A stretch of 64,000 nt of DNA from Gamarada debralockiae (taxonomy: Eukaryota; Ascomycota; Leotiomycetes; Helotiales; Hyphodiscaceae), in NCBI GenBank assembly GCA_002803225.1, contig NXFV01001204.1:28386-92385 (forward strand). Reading direction: 5' to 3'. Under the pieces are notes generated by a model. The model did no database searches, had not been told where the DNA came from, and saw only the letters and a program-made list of their open reading frames with translations. The stretch's first letter is position 1, and each line of letters begins with the position of its first letter. Shown piece by piece: positions 55,198-64,000 of this stretch. The position numbers and the translations under genes were made by a program.

Positions 55198-55872
55198 ATG
55201 CAACAGCCAGAATACAATGCCTACGGCACTGGCGTCCTTGCACCGAGAGCCAGTACGCTCTTCACCAGACTTATTTTCCCTAGTGCTGTCCACCCTGATA
55301 ACCACATCCAGTTATTCCTCGAGGGAAACATTCAGCTCCGCAAAAATTCTTACATTAAAACTGAATCCAAATATAATATTAGCTTTATATTCTTGGAAAA
55401 ATACGATCGACGCGGCGGATGGTACAAACTTAATTCGGAGTCCTACAATACCTTAGTTGTATACCTCGGCTTCACCCTTCCAACAAGACCTTATTCTACC
55501 CAAGCCTCTTCCCACTCCATGTATTCCTCCGCCGTCCCTAGTCTTCCACAACTTGTCACCTCTGCTCCTTCATTCAGCACTCCCGTTGGCCTCGAAACGT
55601 GCCAAGAACAGTGTATGTGCAGCGACAATATGCTGCGACGACAGTATACTTCTCTACTCCATACATCTCCATTACCAGAACCGGATCCAAGCTTTCCATT
55701 CATTCTCGCTTTGGGTTTCTGCTTCTTTGGGGTTGTGGGTTATACTAGCTATCAGGGTTTCCTTTTGGGAAGATATGTCTGGAAGGGAATAACGGGAATT
55801 AGAAAGACGCTTTCATGTTGCCGTATCGGCCGCTTTGTTCATGAACTATTAAGGGAAAAGAAGCTAGCATAA
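55198..55872 (+). CDS. Hypothetical protein with one membrane segment
   Basis: The first in-frame ATG is at 55198 (MQQPEYNAYGTGVLAPRAST) and the frame has 224 codons without introns. The middle is Ser/Pro-rich with a CQEQCMCSDN cysteine cluster, and a membrane helix lies near the C-terminus (FPFILALGFCFFGVVGYTSY), followed by a basic, cysteine-containing tail. No family is recognised. It may be a lineage-specific gene. Length and the clear helix favour a real gene, lack of known relatives argues for caution. Confidence 0.45.
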   Translation: MQQPEYNAYGTGVLAPRASTLFTRLIFPSAVHPDNHIQLFLEGNIQLRKNSYIKTESKYNISFIFLEKYDRRGGWYKLNSESYNTLVVYLGFTLPTRPYSTQASSHSMYSSAVPSLPQLVTSAPSFSTPVGLETCQEQCMCSDNMLRRQYTSLLHTSPLPEPDPSFPFILALGFCFFGVVGYTSYQGFLLGRYVWKGITGIRKTLSCCRIGRFVHELLREKKLA

Positions 55873-57281
55873 TCGCTATACTATTTGGCCGGGCAGCATT
55901 TTTTTTCTCCTTAGTCCTTGAGCCGCCCACAACTTCAGTCGTGCGACCTTGAAAGAGGATGATGACCACCAAAATGACGGTATGTTTGAGGAAACGTAAG
56001 TTATGAAGTTCCTATATATGCTACTATAATGCAGGTGTCAGGAACTTGGATTATCATTTACGGGCACATAATCTGGAGGAGAAGCGGCGGAAGTCGTGGT
56101 TGAGAAGCATAGATCACTTGTGTTTCTGAAGCCAAAGGATTTGTGGCTCCCCGAATCTGGCGGTTGCCTATTTAAGGCGTTAGGTACGCCGCTGGATGGA
56201 CTGCTCTGCCATTGAAGATTCTTGTGCATTCGAGGAGATAGAGTTTCTTAGGAATGTATTGGTCAGCGTCTGTATTTCGTCGAGAAGGCGGCTTCTAGTG
56301 TTAAGGACGTGTAAAGATGCACAAGTTAGGATCTCGGTAAACTTAGCTCGGTTATTTGAGTGCTGTGCTTTAAATTACTCACGACATTTGATGGTTGCGG
56401 TGAAGTGGTTGGGCTCAGACAGAATCCGGACACTAGATGCTCTACCAAAGCTAACAGATGGATCAGCGTGACCGTTACCCAGAGCGTCTGAATTCGGAAG
56501 TGAAGGCGAGGAGACAGCGTAGGGTATGTTCTCTTGGGGGATACCAACGGATCACGGGATATCTCACCGTAGAAGAGAGTGCCTTTGTACCAGGATGATA
56601 ATGTGTTTGAACCGGCTATCGCACCGATCCCATAGGATGAGACGTGGGCTATGGGAAGGTTTCTAGCCGAGAGGCTACTCGAATACGCTTCGGACGTGTT
56701 CGAGACTGCCTCCTCGGTTCTTCAGGGTGGAGGATGTAAAAGCCCGGAATAGGTTCCAGCTGGCCATCGCTCTGTCCTCCAGTCACCAGATACTCTGCAA
56801 GGCGCTCGGCCCTGGAGTAGCTCTGCGCCTAGACGTACGTTTAGGCTCGCTCCCGATAGGTCTGGGAGGGAGCTGGGAATAGAGATGTAAGTGCCTGGAG
56901 TTCGCGTGATACAGCTGCGTCAGAGTCCAAGAACTGCTGCTTCAATATGTACGGTAGATATAGCCATAAATATATTACCCATTGACCCCTAACCTAGAAG
57001 GGCCCAGGTCGAGCGTTCCCGTCGTTGATTGAGAATAGCTGCCCGGTTTGCGCAGTCTACTTTCTTCACTGGGTAGAGTTGGATCTCGCAGCACTCGGAC
57101 TCCTGGTGCCGCCGTCCAGTGTATTGACAAAACTACTCAAATACTCAGACTACTCAAGAGTAATTTGAGTAGAGTTTGAGTGAATCGGCCAGTCGTGTGG
57201 GACCACCAAAAACCACTCTCTCATGCTATAAATTTACATGAAAGAAGTCAAGATATGTTTCCGGCACTAGATTCACCAACG
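55873..57281. other. Gene-poor region
   Basis: No ORF longer than about 90 codons and no motif. Small repeats of ACTCAAA/TACTCAAG lie at 57130-57185. Confidence 0.4.
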
Positions 57282-59331
57282 TCACAGCTCTCGGTGTGCA
57301 AGCTTATCATAAGCACTATACAAGCCCGGAAATTTCGGCGGTAATCCTACCTTGAGAACGGGCTTGATGATAGGCCATCCTCCCACGCCCACCTCTTCAC
57401 CTTCCTCATCGTCCTCGCCCCCATCCCCTCTCTTTGCTTTTTTGGAGGCTGTGATAGACCTGCTGACACAATATGCGACACCGAGCTGGATATTCGTACA
57501 CCCGCTGTTCACGGATGTGTTCCAGAGCTGCAATTGAGCGAACGTGATCCCGTTTGCTGTATCGATCTTATCGCAAGTGTCTCCCGATACTACTACGTAC
57601 CATTTATAGCAGTTGCTTGTTGTACCGGTGACAGTGGTTGTAGGTGCAGGTACTGTAGTGGAAGTAGTTAGGGTCGCTGTAACCGAGGTCGAGGCAGAGC
57701 CACCACTACTAGTTGGAGCTGCAGTCACCGTATTTATATCTACTGGTTGTGATGTTGTTTCAGGGGAGTCCACACAATATGCTTCTCCCAGTAAAAGATT
57801 CTCACAAGTGCTATTCAGATTCGGATTCCACATCTGCAGTTGGGTAAATGTAATGCCAAAAGATGACTCGGTCAAAGTAGAGTCGTCGTTCGGTTGGACA
57901 ACATACCATTGGTAACAGTCGTCGGTTGAACCGTCGGGAGTGGTGGTTGGAGCTGGAATTTCAGATGGCGTGGTTGGTGTTCCAGTTTGATTCCAGTATT
58001 GAAGGGGAGATACGCAGTACCAGAGACCGGGGACTAAGTTGTCGCATTTGAGGTCGATGTCGGGGTTGATGGCCTGGAAGAGTGGTAGAGAGATGGTTTG
58101 GTTTACGGCTACGACTTGACAGAAGCCGCCAGTTTGTACTTGGTAGTATTTCCCGCAGCTGGCTGTTGTTCCGTGCGCTGTGGGTCCCGGCGCTGCAACC
58201 GTTGTTGTTGCGTATATGGCTGTTTGTGTGAGTATTGACCCCGCAATTGTGGTAGCGTTGTAGAATCCTCCCGGTGGGCTTACACACACGTTCTGGCCTA
58301 GTATCAGATTGGTGCGGTATACGTTGATTATGGGATTGTAGCCAAAGAAGGATTGGAGCGATGTGCCAGCTGCAGTGGCGATCTGAGAACTAGTGTCGTT
58401 CGTTACTACCGTGTATGTTTGATAGGTAAACGGTAAGCACAGGACTTGTCCTCCTTGAAGATCAGAGCCGTCTGGGAGGAGTTGATTGATTGCAAGGTGG
58501 GTGCCAGTGGCAACGTTATTTTTCTGCGCAATGAGTTGGGCGTTGTCGCCGCTCACGGCGTTGTTTGTGTTTCCGGAAAGACAAGTGGCCGTATAGGTGA
58601 CGTTTGGAGCATACCCTGGGAGGATCGATGTGTCAGTGGAAATCGGTGTGGAGACTGCTGTTGGGTATGAAACGCTGCATATAGACTGAATCTGTCCCCA
58701 GTCGGCAGTAGACTCGGCATGGTAATTCGAGTATGGCGTTCCTTGCATTTGCTGGAACAACTCGTACACACAATCCGTGCAGAGTTGCGCAGGTGGAATT
58801 TGGGGGAAAGAGGTTTCTGTGTCGGTATTGTTTGGGAAGAGACTGAAAAAGTAATCTACGTTTTGTCAGTGAAAATTCGAGAGGATTTCGTTGTGGGAGA
58901 AAAATTACCAATACAACACTCCCAGTCTTTGCGTCTTGCAGACATGTCAAGTTCCACGTTGACCACGCCCAATTGCCATAATAAGTTGCAGGAAGTCCAT
59001 TGAAAGGCTCGGGTTGGCCAGCACAAGCACTTGTCACATTACTGACGTATGTTGCTAGAGAAGAACCACAGCTGGCGCTGCAAAGCTGCGGCTGGTATGT
59101 TGCGTTGCCAAGTGGATAGAATGTATCAGCGTGGGCATAAGTCAAAAGATCGTCCAAACAGTTGACTTCTCCGAGGATGGCGTTGGAGCATGCTGTACTG
59201 AGAGTGGTATATGGATAGAAAGTGCCATTGCCAAAGAAGTAGGAGCTGTCGGACACTTGGGCAGTGACAATGGACGGCAACCACGTCGAGAAGCACAAAA
59301 CCAACGCCCATAGACGAGAGGTTGAATACGT
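57282..59331 (-). CDS. Secreted protein with four LysM domains
   Basis: Exon 2 (58855-57282) is open for 524 codons and exon 1 ends at about 58920 (intron about 64 bp with CTGAC branch). A signal-peptide-like stretch RLWALVLCFSTWLPSIVTAQ opens the protein, then an N-terminal cysteine-rich region. Four LysM-like units follow: YQTYTVVTNDTSSQIATAAG.., KYYQVQTGGFCQVV.., CYQWYVVQPNDDSTLTES.. and CYKWYVVVSGDTCDKIDTAN.., each ending with a NxxLxLGxxxCV block, separated by Thr/Pro linkers. The C-terminus has an acidic patch (GDGGEDDEEGEEV). LysM binds chitin or its oligomers; fungal versions protect hyphae or hide chitin from hosts. No ATG lies where expected: ACG at 59331 stands in front of YSTSRL, although the frame is open to 59559. 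The start is therefore uncertain. Confidence 0.82.
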
Positions 59332-60138
59332 TTTTAGAGATTCAATTGAAATAAATTTGACTTTCAAAAAATGGTGGGAGCAGCCTTTGGGGAAGACAAT
59401 AATGTCTTTTGGAAATGCGAGTGATAGGAATGAAAGAAGGGGGTTAGACAGAATTGGGGAAGCTATCCCGAGCTCAATATTACCTCGTACTATGCACCTT
59501 GCAGTGAGATTTCCAATATCCCTATCAAAAAGTTTCTTCAAGTGATCAATATTTCGCAATCCCGAAAGTTCCGTGTTTTTTCAATATCAGATGATTAGTT
59601 TCATTGCTACGCCGTTAGGAAGGCTGAGTTTAGAGTAACTTCTTCAAAGCTTTTTTTATTCGGCTCGGATGATGCGCATGGTGATTGCCATCAGCGTCAG
59701 CTGCGGGGCACAAGGCTAATCAACGTGTGTCAGCTCAATAAACTCAGATGCAACCCATCAGCCTTGTTAAATCCGACTTTGACATAAAGGACCGACTCAT
59801 CTTATCTAAATTGCCGCCGTCGATCCCCTCTTTCCCTATTCATCTACATCGTGACGGTACCCTACACAACCCCGCAGCAACTGGTGAAGAATCCGAGCCG
59901 AGGCCTCGTTGGAGAGGCTTCCTACATCATCAGATTGGCGAACAACACGATGTCCAACACTAAGCTTTACTTGCATTCATGGCACTACCGGGATTTTGAG
60001 TACCAAGATATGACTGAGTACCCTAAGGCACCAAGGCACCACATCGGTCAGCATTGGAGAGGATCAAACCCCCTCCTCAGCTTCCCTCCTGAACCTCCTA
60101 CCCCTTCAGACGCACGATAATTATACTCCAACTTCAGA
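59332..60138. promoter_or_regulatory. Divergent upstream region
   Basis: Between the LysM gene and the next plus-strand gene. A plus-strand frame 59851-60120 (89 codons) ends 18 bp before the next ATG and is more likely leader sequence with upstream ORFs than a gene. Confidence 0.4.
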
Positions 60139-61056
60139 ATGTCTCTTCCACCCCTCCCAGCTCGATGGGATCGCGACCGCGTCTACTCAACCAACGAAAT
60201 TGAGCTAGCTGAGCTGCCCGACGCCGACCAGGAGCTTATCTCAGCCTGGCGCAAAGCCGACGCTGAACTATCTACCGCAAGACTCCGCGCCACTGTGGCC
60301 GCGCACACCGATTCAGTGAATGCGTCGCGCGTAGCAGCGGGATTACCCACTATCGAAGAGGCAGAGAGGGCGATCGCAGAGGAAATGGGTCTTGTGGATT
60401 TTGATATGGCCACACAAAGGGATTTGTTCGACGTTGCGAACTCGATGCATAGGATGGGGGCGGAGGCGTGGGGGTTCGTGGTTTTTAAGACATGGGGATA
60501 TAAGGAAGGGGAGCGGGAGAGGTGGGATGCGTTTTGGCAGAGATGGAATGAGGGTATGGATAGGAGATTGAGGGATATGGGGGCTGTGGGGGATTTGAGA
60601 GAGGGGCTTACGGGGAAGTTGCTGTGGTGGTTGGTTGACCATGAAACCATGGATGGGAAGGGGTTCAACGAGGTGAGGGATTGTTTTGCGGGGTTAGTAG
60701 AGGAGGCGGAAGATCACATTCCCCTTGGAGTGGATTTGGACCTTTGCTTGATGATTGATAAGGAGTCTGTGGATAGTCTACTGGATCGAGAGGAGCCTTC
60801 GAGTGCTTTGCTGGCCGCGGAGGAGGAAAAAGCTTTCGTGTGGGGCGTCGATGTTAATTATGATGATGATGACGATGAAGAGGGTGAGGGGGGCGGGGAT
60901 AATGAATATCCGGGACATTTCAAGATTTCGATGAGCGTTTTAATACCGGAGTTGTGGCATACTTTGAATACGCAATCCCCAGATAAGCTGTATCCCGGCA
61001 AAGGACAAATCTACGGGGGAATTGTGGGAAATGTTGCAGAGACAATCGCCAGATGA
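60139..61056 (+). CDS. Uncharacterised fungal protein, single exon
   Basis: An intact 305-residue frame starting MSLPPLPARWDRDRVYSTNE. It is rich in Glu, Asp, Trp and Ala. A recognisable middle is AEAWGFVVFKTWGYKEGERE followed by WDAFWQRWNEGMDRRLRDMG and GKLLWWLVDHETMDGKGFNE; this F/V-V-x-K/R-T..W layout occurs in many unnamed fungal proteins. An acidic run (YDDDDDEEGEGGGD) lies near residue 245. No enzyme motif or membrane segment is seen. GC content is higher than in the flanking DNA. Start context and length support a real gene. Confidence 0.85.
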   Translation: MSLPPLPARWDRDRVYSTNEIELAELPDADQELISAWRKADAELSTARLRATVAAHTDSVNASRVAAGLPTIEEAERAIAEEMGLVDFDMATQRDLFDVANSMHRMGAEAWGFVVFKTWGYKEGERERWDAFWQRWNEGMDRRLRDMGAVGDLREGLTGKLLWWLVDHETMDGKGFNEVRDCFAGLVEEAEDHIPLGVDLDLCLMIDKESVDSLLDREEPSSALLAAEEEKAFVWGVDVNYDDDDDEEGEGGGDNEYPGHFKISMSVLIPELWHTLNTQSPDKLYPGKGQIYGGIVGNVAETIAR

Positions 61057-62065
61057 GCCGTATTCCAGCGACAGAGATCTACAAGGGAACTGTGCTTTGA
61101 AAAGGGGTCCTATGTCTTGAATGGCCGACAATGATACTAATCTACTTTCACTCTTGTTGAAAGGAGCCACTACGCTGCAGCGCTAGTGGAACATATCCAC
61201 AAATGCATTGCCCTTAGATAAGTAATGTTAAGCAGTTTTAGGTATAGCTTTTAATAAGTGCCCTTATCTTCTAAGGGGCTAGCTAATTGTTCTTACACTT
61301 ATAACCTTACTCTTATTACTTAAGGCAATATAGCTTACTTATATTATTATTATTATTATATTCTTACCCCATTTCGGCTAAGCCATGTGGGAAGCCTGTG
61401 AATCTAATGCTGAGGAAAACTAGTATACACTGGGAAAAATCTTAATCCATTCGTTCTACCTTCTTATATATATATATATAGTTGCTGGTATAACAGCCCC
61501 TGGCCCTCACGTGATCTAAGCGAAGGTTCTTGCAAATTATAAGAACCCTGCATGTATAGGCATATAGCTTATATAGGGACTACTATCAAGTTCCTCACAG
61601 TATTGATCACATATTTATACAAGCTTAGGGAGCTCTAGAACTTATTTCCTTCTTTCCTTAGCTTTAAATAGTTGTAATTGAATCTATTCTACCTTGCCTT
61701 CTAGGCCCTGAATTTGGATTCGTGACATGAGGTGGCGGATCTGGGTTTTTTTTGGATTTGTGGCGGGGTTGATGTGAGGATTAGATCAAAGTATTTGATC
61801 ATTTATGTGAGCGTAGTTATCTTTTAATGCAGTACGCTGAGCTAAAAAGGGTTTCAGTGAGGTCTCTTTGTGAGGCATTGTTTTCGCCTCTTTTTATTTG
61901 TATCTCTTTTACCTCAATCCTCCTCCCTTTTCGTATGCACTAAGCTACCGCACACTTGACCGCTCGCCGCTTTGCTCATCTATGCTTACTTGCCTCTCAG
62001 CGCCACCTCACCTCAGCTCACCTACCCCCTAGCAGCTCGGGCCTTGTCATCGTTAGTGTAATGCT
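61057..62065. other. AT-rich, repeat-derived region with LTR-like block at 61480-61603
   Basis: No gene. The reverse complement of 61480-61603 opens TGTGAGGAACTTGATAGTAG and resembles the sequence at 18513. A TATATATATATA run is at 61465-61480. Confidence 0.45.
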
Positions 62066-62310
62066 TGTTGTTTTGAGAACCCTAATACTGAAATGCATAT
62101 AGCGCTAGTCCAAAATAGGCTTCAAAAGCTTCAATTCAAAATCTGTGTCCTTCCTGTATCGTTCAACCCTTCTGTTATATCTACAACTTGATACAGCTTA
62201 TTCTTGTTGCCTGTCCCGATAGCTGGTTGCCTGTCCCGATATCTTGTTGCCTGTACCGATAGCCTGCTGCCTGTCCCTAGATATCACCGTACCTTCTAGA
62301 CCTATCAACA
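62066..62310 (-). mobile_element. 3' LTR of a Ty1/Copia element
   Basis: The LTR has TGTTG..CAACA ends (245 bp). Next to its inner end is a purine-rich tract on the minus strand (GTAAGGGGGC), as a polypurine tract should be. It contains a ~20-bp unit repeated about four times (TTGCCTGTCCCGATA-like). It matches the solo LTR at 39821-40048. ATGCT at 62061-62065 would be its target duplication; the other side lies outside the window. Confidence 0.9.
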
Positions 62311-62433
62311 GCCCCCTTACGGTTATATCTCATAACAGCTACTTCTGAAAAAACCCTTTCAGGATAAAAACAGTATACGTAGCCCCTAGGAAAAGCCTAA
62401 TTAGCATAAAAACCTAGGCGTAAGCCCCTAGAT

Positions 62434-64000
62434 TCACCTAGTCCAAAGCATCCCCCTAATACAAGTCCTGTATACTGACAGACGTAGTGGTTTCGTAAGT
62501 GCGTCTGCAAGCATATGTGATGTTGGACAGTAATCGACTGTAATCTTATTGTACGCTAGCAGTTGTCGTACGTAGTGAAATTGGACGTCGATATACTTGC
62601 TCCTAGTATAATTTTTAGGGTTATCAGCTAGTGCTATGGCCGACTGGTTATCACAGAGCAATGGCACTGTGAATCCATTTATCAGATATTTCGAATATCC
62701 AATATCTCGCAGCAGCCCACTATACCAGACAGCTTGTTTACTAGTCTGGCACAAGGCTATATACTCTGCCTTAGTAGTTGACGTCGATATAGACCGTTGT
62801 TTCCTAGAAGTCCAGGCTATGGCTCCCCCGCAAAGCTTGAAGATGTATCTATAAGTCGATAATCGGTCCGCAGGGTCACCTGTATAATTAGAATCCGAGT
62901 ACCCTTTCAAGGCTTGTAGTCGCTCAGTATTTCCATATCGAATAGTGTACCCAGCTGTGCCCCGCAAATATCGTACGACCCGTAGAACACAGTTCCAATG
63001 GCGTATAGTTGGATCTGAGCAGTACTGGCTTAGTCGGCAGACTGTAAACGTGATGTCAGGCCTTGTGCCTCTCTGTAAATACATCAGACTTCTAATCGCT
63101 CTTTGATAAAGGGATATATCAGCTCGTGGTTCATTTTGCTTAGCTTTTCCTAGCGTTTGTATCCCCCTAGATAAGGTCGGATCTGTCTAATCACTGCCCC
63201 CTAGATACTCGTCTATTAGCTTGAGCGTATAGCTCTTCTGGCTAATAGTCAGCGTACAAGACACTCGATCCTATATCACTTCAAGACCAAGGAATGTTCT
63301 GACCTCGCCTAAGTCTTTGATCTTATATATCTTACCAAACTGTTCCTTGAATACACTTACCGCGTCTAGGGAGCGTCCTAGTATAAGCATATCATCAATA
63401 TACAAGCCGATAATCAGGCTCTTGTCTGTATTAGTAAATACACTAGAATCACTAAAAGAGGGCGTAAGACCGAGCTTGGCTAGGCTATTGCAAGCCTCGA
63501 TATACTATTCCCTTCTAGACTGCTTTAGGCCATATAAGGCCTTTTGCACCTTAAGTACAATACCAGGGGGTAGCGTAAGTCCTTGTACTTGACGTATATA
63601 TACCTCTGTATATAGCTTAGCTCGTGGATAAGCCAATTCCACGTCTGCCTAGTAAATCTCTAAATCCTTAGCGCACCCTATAGCCAGTAAAGCCCTAATT
63701 AACTTATAGCGATAGTTAGCGAGAATGTCTTATAGAAATTGTCACCTGACCGCTAACTGTATCCCTAGGCTATAAGCCTGGCCTTGAAGCGGTCTATTAA
63801 GCTAGTTGGCGTGTACTTGACTGCAAAGACCCACTTTGTACTAACTGTGGCCTTGCTAGGGGGTAGTTCAGCGTACTCCTAGGTCCTAAGGGCCTGGAGC
63901 TTGGCTAACTTATTAGTAATGGCATCCTTCTACTGCTAAGCGTACTAAGGGTCGCTAACCGCCTTATCGTACGACTTTGGAAGACGTATCCCTTCTTCTT
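62434..64000 (-). mobile_element. Ty1/Copia pol (reverse transcriptase and RNase H), 3' part, mutated
   Basis: The frame 63084-62434 holds the end of pol: RGTRPDITFTVCRLSQYCSD, YSDSNYTGDPADRLSTYRYI, TSTTKAEYIALCQTSKQAVW, DNQSAIALADNPKNYTRSKY and ADALTKPL, i.e. RNase H and tail. Upstream on the same strand are reverse transcriptase pieces with KVQKALYGLKQSRREYYIEA and the catalytic LIIGLYIDDMLILGRS (YIDDM, about 63395). Stops (for example in EVI*DRVSCTLTISQKSYTL) break the frame. Integrase and gag lie beyond the right edge. Together with the LTR this is one element on the minus strand. Confidence 0.92.

Noticed and set aside
60183..60668. 161-codon minus-strand frame
   Set aside because: Shadow of the intact 305-residue gene on the plus strand.

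Overview
The window is nuclear DNA of a filamentous ascomycete (Pezizomycotina; a leotiomycete-like fungus is possible but not proven). The reasons are many short introns (about 45-125 bp) with GT..AG borders and CTRAY branch points, and fungus-restricted families: HET domain, Zn2Cys6 factor, fungal rhodopsin-like 7TM proteins, Skt5, Cbp4, fungal LysM and tannase. I joined exons by hand from reading frame, splice borders and family motifs, so boundaries are predictions.

Layout. 1-15.8 kb is a compact housekeeping segment: the 5' exon of a left-running gene, a TA-flanked MITE, a DUF1348 protein, a peroxisomal-type peroxiredoxin, a divergent pair of mitochondrial genes (NDUFA2-type complex I subunit and MPC2-type pyruvate carrier), two small putative secreted proteins, the chitin-synthase regulator Skt5/Chs4 with a CaaX tail, and the bc1 assembly factor Cbp4. 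From 15.8 to 37 kb the DNA becomes accessory and repeat-rich: a dispersed repeat, LTR-like DNA, two decayed DUF3435 (tyrosine-recombinase-like) genes in opposite orientation, two HET genes with lesions, an unknown 4-exon gene, a secreted tannase/feruloyl esterase, a Tc1/mariner remnant, a second MITE, a 7TM rhodopsin-like gene, and a Helitron helicase fragment.

36-50 kb holds broken and intact unknown genes, two small LTR insertions with perfect 5-bp target duplications (one directly behind the 5' codons of a gene), a triple cysteine-repeat membrane protein, a HET relic, the second copy of the dispersed repeat and a second 7TM gene. 50-61 kb returns to more intact genes: a DUF2306 membrane protein, a Zn2Cys6 regulator, an unknown membrane protein, a four-LysM secreted protein and an intact unknown protein. 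The right end is a Ty1/Copia element on the minus strand with its 3' LTR at 62066-62310; its 5' part lies outside the window.

Common themes are energy metabolism and cell-wall genes on the left, and self/non-self (HET) genes mixed with decayed transposons to the right. Many lesions are C-to-T or G-to-A changes (CAA/CAG to TAA/TAG, TGG to TAG), as repeat-induced point mutation (RIP) would leave. I found no CRISPR array, rRNA or convincing tRNA, as expected for such DNA, and no clear secondary-metabolite cluster.
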